NCBI GenBank assembly: GCA_900548275.1
Contig: URJY01000032.1
Span: forward strand, 1-23,600
DNA: 23,600 nucleotides
Origin: an uncultured Opitutales bacterium
GTDB lineage: Bacteria; Verrucomicrobiota; Verrucomicrobiia; Opitutales; Intestinicryptomonadaceae
Direction of reading: 5' to 3'
Shown: in pieces, positions 1 to 7,670 of the stretch
Layout of the letters: the number at the start of each line of letters is the position of its first letter
Numbering within the stretch: position 1 is the stretch's first letter
Notes under the pieces: generated by a model
Database searches by the model: none
What the model was told of the DNA's origin: nothing
Seen by the model: the letters and a program-made list of their open reading frames with translations, nothing else
Program-made: the position numbers and the translations under genes

Positions 1-83
1 ACCACTGCCGCCGAAATGTGAAACGCCGCATCAAGCCCGATTTCACGCGCCCCGAACCAACTCTCGGCAATCCGCAACCTCAC
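1..83 (-). CDS. Partial CDS, start of an unidentified gene coupled to thiH
   Basis: On the minus strand a GTG codon at 83-81 overlaps the thiH stop TGA (82-80) in a GTGA arrangement. The reading frame behind it stays open to the window edge (27 codons). The visible peptide begins MRLRIAESWFGARE and looks like ordinary protein sequence. A 4-nt stop/start overlap with thiH suggests translational coupling and a place in the thiamine operon (candidates by context would be thiE, thiF or thiD). The visible residues do not let me recognise a family. The start is inferred from the overlap only; the rest of the gene lies outside the window. Confidence 0.45.
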   Translation of the reverse strand, partial: MRLRIAESWFGAREIGLDAAFHISAAV

Positions 84-1198
84 AAAGTAAAGAAGTCTTT
101 CCAGACGGGGTCGAGACCGTGCTGTCGGAGCGCCTGCGCAAATTCCTGCGGGGTTCTGCCGTCGTCGATGTGGAATTGCTCGCCGCTGTCCTCGCGGTCG
201 GCATACCCCCCCGGCTTCGTGCTGCTAAACGCGCTCATTTGCGTTACGCCAAGCCCCATCAGACCGTCGCGCAGCTTGCGACTTTCGCGCGTCGATACGA
301 CTATCGCAAGGCGGCTGAGGAAAATGCGCAACGCACACGTTACCTGCACAAGCTCCCTGTCGTTGGGAATGTTTTCGGGAAGCGGAATATAGCCGCTCGC
401 CGCGGGACGCATACGCGGCAGACTCACCGAAATCTGCGACTTCCACGCCTTGTGCATAAGGTATTTTGCATGCAACGCCACGGCGAGAATCTCGAAACGC
501 CACTCGTTGACGCCGAGCAAGGGTCCGAGTCCGAGCTTGCGCATACCCGCCTCCGCGCCGCGCTCGGGAGTGCCGAGCCGCCACCAAAAGACCGATTTCG
601 GTCCCGACGGATGCAAAGTTGGATATACTTTTTCGTCGTAAGTTTCCTGAAATACTGTCAAACCCTCGCATCCCGCATCAACGTACTTTTTGTAGTCTAC
701 CACGCGCGACGGGGCGATTTCTATCGAAACAGACGGCATCTTTTTTATCGCGATGTCGATTACGTCCGCCATATAGCCCGAGGAAACGAGCTTCGGATTT
801 TCGGCGGCGACAAGAAGGATGTTGCGGAAACCGAGATTGTAAATTGCGTCGACCTCGCGGCGAACCTCGTCGAGCGTGAGCGTTCTGCGCTCGATTGCGT
901 GCCTGTGGGCGAAACCGCAATAGACGCAGTTGTTGATGCACTCGTTGCTGACGTAGAGCGGCGCGAACATACGCATTGTCCTGCCGAAATATTTGCGCGT
1001 GATTGCCGCCGAAAGGCGCGCCATCGGTTCTATGTACGCTTCGGCGGCGGGCGAAATGAGCGCGGCGAACTCTTCGAGCGAGTCCGCACAACCCTTGCGC
1101 AGAATCAATTCGACATCGCGCGGAGAGGTTTTGCGGCAGTCCGCCGAAAGGGCATGGAGGTCGCGGCTGCGCAGCTCTTCGAGAAAGGTGTCTTTCAT
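80..1198 (-). CDS. thiH: 2-iminoacetate synthase ThiH (radical SAM)
   Basis: This 372-residue protein is close to the usual ThiH length (about 377). The radical SAM cluster motif C-x3-C-x2-C is present as C87-INN-C91-VY-C94, in the context typical of ThiH (NECINNCVYCGF). The family cleaves tyrosine with S-adenosylmethionine to give dehydroglycine (2-iminoacetate) for the thiazole ring of thiamine. This is the oxygen-sensitive alternative to the ThiO glycine oxidase, so it points to an anaerobic or microaerobic lifestyle. The ATG at 1198 lies 6 nt after the thiG stop, so the two genes are almost certainly cotranscribed. The stop overlaps a GTG start of a further gene that runs off the window. 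Confidence 0.95.
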   Translation of the reverse strand: MKDTFLEELRSRDLHALSADCRKTSPRDVELILRKGCADSLEEFAALISPAAEAYIEPMARLSAAITRKYFGRTMRMFAPLYVSNECINNCVYCGFAHRHAIERRTLTLDEVRREVDAIYNLGFRNILLVAAENPKLVSSGYMADVIDIAIKKMPSVSIEIAPSRVVDYKKYVDAGCEGLTVFQETYDEKVYPTLHPSGPKSVFWWRLGTPERGAEAGMRKLGLGPLLGVNEWRFEILAVALHAKYLMHKAWKSQISVSLPRMRPAASGYIPLPENIPNDRELVQVTCALRIFLSRLAIVVSTRESRKLRDGLMGLGVTQMSAFSSTKPGGYADREDSGEQFHIDDGRTPQEFAQALRQHGLDPVWKDFFTL

Positions 1199-1204
1199 CG
1201 CGCG

Positions 1205-1990
1205 CTACTCCAAAAAGCCTGTTAACGGACTTGTCGCCGAAGCGAAAATTCCGCGCACCGAAGAGCCCACAAGATACGCCGTGCGCCCCGCTTCGACTGC
1301 GGCGGCAAAGGCCTTCGCCATCGCCACGGGGTCGGTGGCGGCGGCAACCGCAGTGTTTACCATCACGGCAGCCGCGCCAAGCTCCATTGCTTCGGCGGCG
1401 TGCGAGGGCATACCCAAGCCCGCGTCGACGACCACGGGAACGTCGCACTGGTCTATCATAATTTCGATTTGCCCGCGCGTTTCAACGCCCCTGTTCGTGC
1501 CTATCGGCGCACCGAGCGGCATAACGGCGGCGGCTCCCGCGTCCTGCAAACGGAGGGCGAGAACGGGGTCGGCATTGATGTACGCCATAACCTTGAAGCC
1601 GTCTTTTGCCAGAATTTCGGTCGCGACAAGCGTTTCAATCGGATCGGGAAGAAGGTAGTTCGGGTCGGGGTGGATTTCGAGCTTTACGAAATCGCCGAAG
1701 CCCGCGGCGCGTCCGAGACGTGCTATGCGCACGGCTTCGTCGGCGTTTATCGCGCCCGATGTGTTGGGTAGAACAAGGTATTTCGACGGCTCGAGCCAGT
1801 CGGCGATGTCGGCGGAAGCGTCCTTGCCGCCGCCGAGATTTGCGCGCTTGAGCGCAACCGTCGCAACCGATGCGCCGCTTTGCGCAAGCGTATCGCGCAT
1901 TACTTCGGGCGAGGAAAACTTGCCCGTGCCCAAAAACAGACGCGAGGCAAATTCCCTGCCCCCGACAATCAATTTACTGTCATTTTCCAT
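1205..1990 (-). CDS. thiG: Thiazole synthase ThiG
   Basis: This 261-residue protein has the full ThiG barrel sequence. The N-terminal strand LIVGGREFASRLFLGTGKF is typical. The Schiff-base lysine is K103, in FVKLEIHPDP, followed by the LLPDP segment. Glycine-rich phosphate-binding segments such as VVVDAGLGMPSHAAEAMELG and AVMVNTAVA are present. ThiG condenses 1-deoxyxylulose-5-phosphate with the ThiS thiocarboxylate and the ThiH product to form the thiazole phosphate. No thiS is seen beside it. The ATG at 1990 has no good Shine-Dalgarno sequence and lies only 7 nt after a T-run that follows a stable hairpin (see 1997-2031), which may bear on its regulation. Confidence 0.95.
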   Translation of the reverse strand: MENDSKLIVGGREFASRLFLGTGKFSSPEVMRDTLAQSGASVATVALKRANLGGGKDASADIADWLEPSKYLVLPNTSGAINADEAVRIARLGRAAGFGDFVKLEIHPDPNYLLPDPIETLVATEILAKDGFKVMAYINADPVLALRLQDAGAAAVMPLGAPIGTNRGVETRGQIEIMIDQCDVPVVVDAGLGMPSHAAEAMELGAAAVMVNTAVAAATDPVAMAKAFAAAVEAGRTAYLVGSSVRGIFASATSPLTGFLE

Positions 1991-1996
1991 ATTCTT

Positions 1997-2031
1997 AAAA
2001 AAATCCGATGGCGATTCCGTCCGAAACCGCC
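1997..2031 (-). terminator. Intrinsic terminator or attenuator just upstream of thiG
   Basis: On the minus strand a 9-bp stem (two G-T wobbles) with a 4-base GGAC loop is formed by 2031-2010. It is followed by ATCGGA and seven T (2003-1997). It would end the coaX-TPR-HhH transcript, but it also stands only 7 nt before the thiG ATG, so any transcript entering thiG from upstream must read through it. Confidence 0.6.
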
Positions 2032-2038
2032 GAAGTTT

Positions 2039-2057
2039 GAAGCCCGTTGGGGACTTC
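2039..2057 (-). other. Second small hairpin upstream of the thiG terminator
   Basis: On the minus strand GAAG-(T)-CCC / GGG-CTTC pairs around a CAAC loop, with one bulged T. It is in tandem with the hairpin at 2010-2031 and could be part of a leader structure. It does not match the TPP riboswitch core. Confidence 0.35.
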
Positions 2058-2093
2058 TAAGATTGCGTGTTTTTTGCGCACCCGCTGCCGCCG

Positions 2094-2351
2094 CTATGCA
2101 GTGCCGTCGTCGCGCTCGGCGAAATCGACGGCAATTTTCAACGCGTGTAAAATGTCGTCTTCGGTCGAAGGCCTCGCCTTTTTTGCGTCGGCAAGAAGCG
2201 ATTCTGGGTCGCGACCGCGCAGCTGGTAGATTTCGCGGATTTTTATGTCGAGCAGCGCGCGCGCCGCGCGCACGTCCATACGCGGAATGCGCATAAACGG
2301 GCTGTTGAGCGCGCCGTAGTCGACTTTTCTCTTTTTCTCGCGGGGCGGCAT
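2094..2351 (-). CDS. Small helix-hairpin-helix-like protein (possible Cdd1/'pathogenicity locus' family)
   Basis: This 85-residue protein starts with a basic N-terminus (MPPREKKRKVDYG). It continues with a segment beginning IPRMDVRAARALLDIKIREI and then YQLRGRDPESL, which resembles the small Cdd1-type proteins (I-P-G-V-G...A..L...GI..V..L.G.DPEEL...). The usual glycine hairpin (PGVG) is degenerate here (PRMD), so DNA binding is uncertain. The ATG at 2351 follows the TPR gene stop (2355-2353) after a single base, so it is the last gene of the coaX-TPR unit. The family assignment is by memory of the pattern; the biological role is unknown. Confidence 0.6.
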   Translation of the reverse strand: MPPREKKRKVDYGALNSPFMRIPRMDVRAARALLDIKIREIYQLRGRDPESLLADAKKARPSTEDDILHALKIAVDFAERDDGTA

Positions 2352-2352
2352 T

Positions 2353-3537
2353 TTACTTCTTTGCGTTTGCCTTGAGCTTTTTCAAGACCTCTGCGGAACG
2401 CGCGTCGGAGGCGTACTTTTTCGCGCCCTCTTGGAGAAGCTTCACAACGCCCTCGTCTTTGTAAAGGGGGTCGGCATTTGCGCCGAGCGCGCCGAAATAG
2501 AAAACGTCGGCGGAGTCGTCGCGCCCAACCGACCACTGCACGCAGTCCGCCAGAAGCTGCGGCGCGGGCTTGATGTCTTTGATGTAGGGTTGGAAGATTT
2601 CCCAAACTTTTCTTTCGTGCGAAAGCAGGAAGAGGTCGAAACCGTCGGAGGCAGCCTCCTTGTCGCCCGTTTTGTAGGCCTTCATTATGAAATCGGCGGC
2701 ACCCATAATGTCGCCCGTGCGGTATGCGACAAGCCCCATCCCGCGGAGCGCGACCGCGTTGTTCGGTTCGGCGGCGAGAACTTTTTTGTAGGTCTTGAGG
2801 GCAACCGGCCACATTTCGGCGAGTGCCGCCGCGCGCGCTGGAACGGTCAGCGACGAAACCGGCCAGATTTTGCCCGTCGCCATAAACAGGCGGAAGACTG
2901 TCGACATTCCGTCGGGCGTTGCCGAGCCGAGCACGGCGCGCGCGTCGATGGACGAAAGCACGCGTTTTGCCAGTGTTTCGTCGAAAGATTTTTTGTCCCT
3001 GCCCGCGTAGAACAGGACGACGTTGAGGGCTTCGAGGTTGGTCTTCGCCATCTTTTCGAGCTTGGCGACGTACGGCTTGATGTCGTCGAAACGCTGCGTC
3101 ATTATATACGCACTGCAAAGGAAGACGACCGATTTTTCGTCGCCGCCGTCGATTGCGCCCTTGTAGTAGAGCATTGCCCTGTCGAGGTCTTTCGAGAGCA
3201 GGCTGATTGTGCCGAGCGTGCGGAGCGCGCGGACATTCTTGGGGCTGACCTTCAGAAACGATTCGAGGGCGGACTTTGCTTTGGGGATGTCGCCGAAGCT
3301 GAGGTAGCAGAGCGCGACGGGCAGCAACTGGTCGGGCTTGTACGCCGAGGGGTTGGCTTCGTAGTCGCGCAGAAGCGCGGCGTTTACGTCTTTGTCGGCG
3401 AAGACTTCGCGCGGCTCGAAAAGCTCCGTCTTCGAAAAGTTCGCCTTGTCTTTGAGCAATGCGGGAGACGGTTTTTCAGCCGCAAACCCCGAAGCCGCGA
3501 TTGTCGCCAGTGTCAATATTGCAAAAATTTTTTTCAT
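2353..3537 (-). CDS. Exported tetratricopeptide-repeat protein
   Basis: This 394-residue protein has a Sec signal peptide (MKKIFAILTLATIAASGFAA, probable cleavage around residue 20). After it come TPR-like helical pairs, for example around residues 85-135 (FLKVSPKNVRALRTLGTISL and then LDRAMLYYKGAI) and 225-285 (YKKVLAAEPNNAVALRGMGL, then TGDIMGAADF). The mature part should lie in the periplasm or on the outer membrane; no lipobox is seen. TPR proteins of this kind are scaffolds, and the partner cannot be told from sequence. The start ATG (3537-3535) overlaps the coaX stop as ATGA, so it is translationally coupled to coaX. Why a cofactor kinase and an exported TPR protein share an operon is not obvious. 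Confidence 0.85.
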   Translation of the reverse strand: MKKIFAILTLATIAASGFAAEKPSPALLKDKANFSKTELFEPREVFADKDVNAALLRDYEANPSAYKPDQLLPVALCYLSFGDIPKAKSALESFLKVSPKNVRALRTLGTISLLSKDLDRAMLYYKGAIDGGDEKSVVFLCSAYIMTQRFDDIKPYVAKLEKMAKTNLEALNVVLFYAGRDKKSFDETLAKRVLSSIDARAVLGSATPDGMSTVFRLFMATGKIWPVSSLTVPARAAALAEMWPVALKTYKKVLAAEPNNAVALRGMGLVAYRTGDIMGAADFIMKAYKTGDKEAASDGFDLFLLSHERKVWEIFQPYIKDIKPAPQLLADCVQWSVGRDDSADVFYFGALGANADPLYKDEGVVKLLQEGAKKYASDARSAEVLKKLKANAKK

Positions 3538-4304
3538 TTTTTTCGTACGTTTTTAAGGAAGGAATGTGCCAGACCCAAGTTTGCCAGATTGGACTCTATT
3601 CTACGGTCTGCAAGCCATTTTTTAGGAAGATACGGAACGCTGCCGCCCGTGAAAACGGTCTTGCATTTCGCCGATTCGCCGCCGAAAAAGTCGCGCTCGA
3701 TGTCGGCGATTATCCCGTCGGCGAGCTTGCAGAAGCCCTTAACGCAGCCGACGTGCATTGCCGAAACCGTGTTTTTGCCCACGCTCATATCGTAGTCGGC
3801 GTCGGCGGGATTTATCTTCGGCAACTGCGCCGCACGCTCGTTCAGGTAGTCGGTGAACGCGTGCATTCCGGGGGCGATTACCCCGCCCGCGTAGCGTCCG
3901 CGCGCGTCGACCAAGTCGATGGTTACGGCAGTGCCCATATCGACCGCGATATACGGCGGTTCGAAAAACAGCCCCGCGCCGACGGCGTCGGCAATTCTGT
4001 CCTGCCCCACCTGCTCGGGGAAGTCGGTATCTATTTCAATCGGCGAAGTCCCGCAGGTGAGCTGGAAGTTTTCCAGACCGCCGAAGACTTCGCGCAGTGC
4101 GTCGGAGTATTTCGGCACGACCGAGCACCAAGCAACGCGCCCCGATGTGCGGAGCGCGCGCATATCGTCGCCCGCGAATATTCGGGCGAAGTCGCCGCTC
4201 GGATAGTCGGCGGTCGAAAGCACGCGGTAGCGTCCCGCGCCGTACGAGACCGTTGCGCAATGCGTGTGCGTGTTGCCGATGTCTATTGTGAAAATTGTAT
4301 CCAT
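3534..4304 (-). CDS. coaX: Type III pantothenate kinase CoaX
   Basis: This 256-residue protein phosphorylates pantothenate in the first step of coenzyme A synthesis. Type III enzymes belong to the ASKHA fold. The N-terminal phosphate motif is TIDIGNTHT (D8, N11, T12). The catalytic-Asp segment is VGQDRIADAVGAG (D102, with Q in place of the more common A in G-A-D-R). The second phosphate motif is AVDMGTAVTID (D122), and the segment GGVIAPGMHA follows, all in family order. I chose the ATG at 4304 because the family begins at this strand. The frame is open further upstream to an ATG at 4403, but the extra 33 residues resemble no part of CoaX. The stop TGA overlaps the next ATG. Confidence 0.93.
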   Translation of the reverse strand: MDTIFTIDIGNTHTHCATVSYGAGRYRVLSTADYPSGDFARIFAGDDMRALRTSGRVAWCSVVPKYSDALREVFGGLENFQLTCGTSPIEIDTDFPEQVGQDRIADAVGAGLFFEPPYIAVDMGTAVTIDLVDARGRYAGGVIAPGMHAFTDYLNERAAQLPKINPADADYDMSVGKNTVSAMHVGCVKGFCKLADGIIADIERDFFGGESAKCKTVFTGGSVPYLPKKWLADRRIESNLANLGLAHSFLKNVRKK

Positions 4305-4353
4305 TGCCGCAATTTCGGCGCGATAGGGAAAGGCGGAAAACGACTTTCGGGCG

Positions 4354-4382
4354 AAGCAAACCCGCCGTCGGGTTGATGTCAA
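4354..4382 (-). promoter_or_regulatory. Possible coaX promoter with inverted repeat in the spacer
   Basis: A perfect -35 hexamer TTGACA lies at 4382-4377 on the minus strand. The 17-bp-spaced -10 position (TTGCTT) is poor. A perfect inverted repeat AACCCG-4-CGGGTT (4359-4374) fills the spacer and could be an operator. The call rests mainly on the -35 match. Confidence 0.25.
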
Positions 4383-4410
4383 AAAAAAACGCACCGAATC
4401 CACTTGGGTG
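4381..4410 (-). terminator. Weak candidate terminator of the small lipoprotein gene
   Basis: A run of nine T on the minus strand (4389-4381) is preceded by a short CACC/GGTG stem (4410-4407 with 4395-4392) and an 11-base loop. The stem is weak, so the T-run is the main support. The stretch 4305-4498 otherwise shows no gene. Confidence 0.3.
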
Positions 4411-4498
4411 AAACGCGGCGCGTCAGAAATTATGCGGACTTCGGAACGCTACCTTCGGCGGGGGTTATAATGCCTCGGGGAACGCGCCAATCCAAAAA

Positions 4499-4756
4499 TT
4501 AGTAGTCTTCGATGGAGATGAGACCCCAGAGGAACTGGGTTCTATCGCCCGAGGGCAATTCCATTCCGCAGGCATCGTCCGTACGGACAGTCATCGAAAT
4601 GGGAGACGAGGGGGCATAGCAAGCGGGTTCGTAGGTGTAGAGACCGAAGAGCGTACTTTTCTGGTGCGCCGTAGTTTCGTCAGCTACATTGCAGCCCGAA
4701 AGAAGAGCCGCGCCCGCAAGCGACAAAGCAAGAAAAACTGAATTACGAAGTTTCAT
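4499..4756 (-). CDS. Small lipoprotein of unknown function
   Basis: This 85-residue protein has a clear lipoprotein signal: MKLRNS, a hydrophobic stretch, and the lipobox LLSGC with C22 as the lipidated cysteine. The mature part is about 64 residues. It has two further cysteines and ends in a motif-like LWGLISIEDY, after TLFGLYTYEPACYAP. The ATG at 4756 is chosen because it gives a normal signal peptide; a TTG at 4765 is the only longer option. It is transcribed away from the secretin operon across a 170-bp AT-rich gap. I do not recognise a family. It could be an outer-membrane lipoprotein or a surface-layer accessory. Confidence 0.7.
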   Translation of the reverse strand: MKLRNSVFLALSLAGAALLSGCNVADETTAHQKSTLFGLYTYEPACYAPSSPISMTVRTDDACGMELPSGDRTQFLWGLISIEDY

Positions 4757-4835
4757 AAAAATCAATCTATGTTTTCGTTCGCTGAATGCAACTCATTTTT
4801 TTATTTTTTTTCGGAAACTTTTTTACCCGCGTTTG

Positions 4836-4860
4836 CATTTATATGGTAAAGTACTTTATC
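4836..4860 (+). promoter_or_regulatory. AT-rich divergent promoter region with a 12-bp palindrome
   Basis: Between the divergent lipoprotein and secretin genes lies the perfect palindrome TAAAGTACTTTA (4847-4858). A TTGCAT-like -35 stands a few bases upstream. A second AT palindrome, TTTTTTCGAAAAAA, follows near 4893-4906. This is a plausible control site of the secretion operon, but the hexamers are weak. Confidence 0.3.
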
Positions 4861-4926
4861 GGGGTGTCGAACACAGGGCATTTCCGACGGAATTTTTTCG
4901 AAAAAAAACAAACAACACATTTATAA

Positions 4927-7101
4927 ATGCGATTCCTTAACTTCATAATTTTGTACGCCGCCGCGTGTGCCGCGGTGTCGGCGGCGGAAAGCAACGCCGC
5001 CCTGCTCTCGCCCAAGCTCGACGACTCGCCGCAGGGGCCGTTCTTTCTCGTGGACGAGACCCCCGCGAACGCAATCAAGATTCTCGAGGCTCTCTCGGGG
5101 CGCATTGCCATTGTCGCGCCCAACCTGCCCAACGTTAAGATAAACTTTTCGACGGAAGGCAAACTGAAGCGGTCGGAGGCGGTCGTCGCGTTCGAATCGC
5201 TGCTTGCAACAAACGGCGTTGCGCTCTCGCCGCTCGGCGAAAAGTTCTTCAAAGCCACCCCGCTTGCGGGCGCGGGCGCGCAGGCACCGAAACTTCTTGA
5301 GGAATCGCCCGCCGACTTGCCGCCGAGTCAGGCGTTGTACTCGAAACTGTACGAGCTGAAATTCGCCGACGCCGAAACGCTCGTGCCCGTCCTGCAAAAA
5401 TTCGTCTCGCCCGAGGCTCTGGCGTCGCTCGCGCTCTTCCCGCAGAAAAATTCGTTCCTGCTTTCCGACACGCTCGTCAACCACCAGCGGCTCGAAAAAG
5501 TGCTGCGGAAAATCGATACGCCCGCGAGAATCAACGAGGACATCGGCGTTGTAATGCTCAAGAATATGTCGGCGGACGACCTCAAGCGGCGTTTCGCGTC
5601 GCTCAAAAGCGAAGTGCTCAGAAAATATTTCGACAAAACGACAATCGAAGCCGACGAACGCACAAACCAAGTGCTTATAGCAACGTCGCGCGGCAATCTA
5701 AAAAACATAACCGACATCATCGAAAAGCTCGACATCGACGCGCAGCCGCTTACGAACTCGGAAGTATTTTATATAAGACACGGCGAGGCCAAGGACATCG
5801 AAAGCGTTTTGAACAGCGTGGTCAAGGGGCAGAAGACGGCGGCGAAAAACGCGCAGTCGGCAAAGACCGCCGCGGTAAACGCCGCAAACCGAAACAACCG
5901 AATGGCGAACGCGGCAAACCGAAACACGGGCGCAAAAGCCCTGCCCACAAACCTCACCGCCGACCCCTCGGGCGCGTCATTGCAATTCTCCGACTACATC
6001 ACGATTGTCGCCGACGAGCGCAGCAACTCGGTGGTCGCCTACGGCACGCCGACCGACCTCAAGCAGATTGCCGACCTCATCAGGAAAATCGACATCGTTC
6101 TGGCGCAGGTGAAAATCGACGTAATCATTACCGAAGTTACGCTGACCGACAACCAGACTTCGGGGCTTTCGTCGTTCGGGCTCGGCTACTCGCTGCTCGA
6201 AACCGACGGCAAAAAGGGATGGTCGGGCAGGACGGCGGTCGCGGCGATGGACGGCACGGAAACTTCGCCGTTCACGCTGTCGCTCGACGAATACGGCTTC
6301 AACAGCGTCTTCAGCGTGGCGTCGCAAAACAACAACATCAAGATTCTGTCCGCGCCGTCGATTGTTACAACCCACAACAAAAAGGCTACAATCAACGTAT
6401 CCGAAACGCAGGCGTTGATTACGCAGACTACGTCGATTGAAACCACGAGCTATCCGCAGACCAAAAACACGGTCGAGTGGAAAGACATCGGCATAATCCT
6501 CGAAGTAAAGCCGCTCATCGGCGAAAACGGTCTTGTGCAGCTCGAGATAAAACAGACCGTGGAGTCGGTCGTGCGCACGCAGCTTATCAACGACGTAAGC
6601 CAGCCGATTATCGGCAAGCGCGAAGCCGAAAGCTTCGTCAGTGCGGCAAGCGGCGAAACCGTGATTCTTGCGGGTCTGCAACAGACAAAAACGAACAGAA
6701 CAGACGGCGAGGTTTTCCTGCTCTCCGACATCCCCCTTGTGGGCGAGTGGTTCAAGCCGCAGTCCGAAAAAACCGAGCGCACGGAACTGATAATTTTCAT
6801 CCGCCCGACAATGGTCAAAAGCCGTCCCTACGCCGAAATGCTGAAGGAAAACAAAGTAGGATCCGACAAGACCACAAAGGAGGTCGAACGCTATTTCGAA
6901 ACGGGAAAATTCCACGATCCGCAAAACGAGACAATGGGCGCGGAAAACAGAGGATTCAGCTCGTTCGAAAAAACCGTTCTGCCGAAACCGCCCACCGAAA
7001 CGGAAAACGAAGCGGAGAATGTCGGGCAGACAAAGGCGGACGAATCGGCGGAAACCGACAAGCCCGCAAAACGCAAACAAACTCGGGTCGGCGGAAGATA
7101 G
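4927..7101 (+). CDS. gspD: Secretin, GspD/PilQ-type outer-membrane channel
   Basis: This 724-residue protein has a signal peptide (MRFLNFIILYAAACAAVSAA, cleavage near 20). An N0-like domain spans about 40-105. Three N-domain repeats follow at about 135-195, 200-270 and 275-390, each ending in a L.K.D/I-D-I-type strand. The secretin beta-barrel domain lies at about 395-632. It includes VKIDVIITEVTLTD, NNNIKILSAPSIVTTHNKKA, VEWKDIGIILEVKPLIGENG, the GETVILAGL segment and the closing TELIIFIRPTMV. Secretins form the outer-membrane pore of type II secretion or type IV pili. The third N-domain holds an Ala/Asn/Lys/Arg-rich low-complexity insert (about 300-345). The C-terminal tail (about 640-724) is charged and Glu/Lys-rich. 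No strong Shine-Dalgarno sequence precedes the ATG. It is the first gene of the operon. Confidence 0.92.
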   Translation: MRFLNFIILYAAACAAVSAAESNAALLSPKLDDSPQGPFFLVDETPANAIKILEALSGRIAIVAPNLPNVKINFSTEGKLKRSEAVVAFESLLATNGVALSPLGEKFFKATPLAGAGAQAPKLLEESPADLPPSQALYSKLYELKFADAETLVPVLQKFVSPEALASLALFPQKNSFLLSDTLVNHQRLEKVLRKIDTPARINEDIGVVMLKNMSADDLKRRFASLKSEVLRKYFDKTTIEADERTNQVLIATSRGNLKNITDIIEKLDIDAQPLTNSEVFYIRHGEAKDIESVLNSVVKGQKTAAKNAQSAKTAAVNAANRNNRMANAANRNTGAKALPTNLTADPSGASLQFSDYITIVADERSNSVVAYGTPTDLKQIADLIRKIDIVLAQVKIDVIITEVTLTDNQTSGLSSFGLGYSLLETDGKKGWSGRTAVAAMDGTETSPFTLSLDEYGFNSVFSVASQNNNIKILSAPSIVTTHNKKATINVSETQALITQTTSIETTSYPQTKNTVEWKDIGIILEVKPLIGENGLVQLEIKQTVESVVRTQLINDVSQPIIGKREAESFVSAASGETVILAGLQQTKTNRTDGEVFLLSDIPLVGEWFKPQSEKTERTELIIFIRPTMVKSRPYAEMLKENKVGSDKTTKEVERYFETGKFHDPQNETMGAENRGFSSFEKTVLPKPPTETENEAENVGQTKADESAETDKPAKRKQTRVGGR

Positions 7102-7108
7102 GGCTGCG

Positions 7109-7669
7109 ATGAATTTTTCAAGACACATTGCGAACTTTCGCCTTGCCGCGTGCATAACGCTTTGCGCGGGCGCGTTCGCGGGCGAAGCCAAGCCCGAAAA
7201 CACCGCGCAGGCGGAGCAGTCCAAGCAGGAGGCGGCGGCTGAAAAATACGGCGAAACGCTTGCGAGGCTTTTCGAAAAAAATCCGTTCGGCTCGAAGTCC
7301 GCGGACGGCGCGAAGCGTAATGTGTACACGCAGGCGGCGGGCGGCGCGCAGAAATCGGCACTCGAATTGCGCTCTATTTACTGCGTGGACGGCAGGTGGT
7401 TTTTCTGCGTCTTCGACTCGACGGCGAAGCTTTCGTACACGCTTGAACTGCGCGGGAAAATCACGGAGAAAGTCCCCTACTGCGTCGATTTCTACGACGA
7501 CGAAACGAACAGCATAAGCATATCGGGGAATCTCGAATCGGCAACGCTCACGCTCAAAACGCCCGACGCTCCGACGGGGGCAGCCCCCCAAGCCGCGCCG
7601 CTCCCGCAGACCGTTCCGAATGCGAAAACGGCGGCAAAGCCGAAGACGAAACTCAAGCCGAAAAACTAA
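7109..7669 (+). CDS. Small exported protein in the GspC/PilP position of the secretion operon
   Basis: This 186-residue protein has a signal or anchor sequence (MNFSRHIANFRLAACITLCAGAFAGEA). A Gln/Glu/Ala-rich linker leads to EKNPFGSK, a motif of the N-P-F type found before the periplasmic domains of GspC and PilP. A compact beta-rich core follows at about 85-150 (LELRSIYCVDGRWFFCVFDS and TEKVPYCVDFYDDE, with four cysteines). The tail is Pro/Ala/Lys-rich. The ATG at 7109 lies 7 nt after the secretin stop and is preferred over an in-frame upstream start at 7019 because it gives a signal sequence. By position and the NPF motif it may connect the secretin to the inner-membrane platform. This is inference; no full domain was recognised. 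Confidence 0.7.
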   Translation: MNFSRHIANFRLAACITLCAGAFAGEAKPENTAQAEQSKQEAAAEKYGETLARLFEKNPFGSKSADGAKRNVYTQAAGGAQKSALELRSIYCVDGRWFFCVFDSTAKLSYTLELRGKITEKVPYCVDFYDDETNSISISGNLESATLTLKTPDAPTGAAPQAAPLPQTVPNAKTAAKPKTKLKPKN

Positions 7670-7670
7670 A

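Noticed and set aside
119..1225. Long plus-strand open frame opposite thiH
   Set aside because: It mirrors thiH in the complementary strand, has no recognisable domain, and is explained by high GC and codon bias that remove stops.
1991..2100. TPP riboswitch before thiG
   Set aside because: No CTGAGA or the long conserved 3' half is found in the gap; only a terminator-like hairpin is present.
4304..4403. Longer coaX start at 4403
   Set aside because: The additional residues precede the conserved first strand of the family and contain no homologous sequence.
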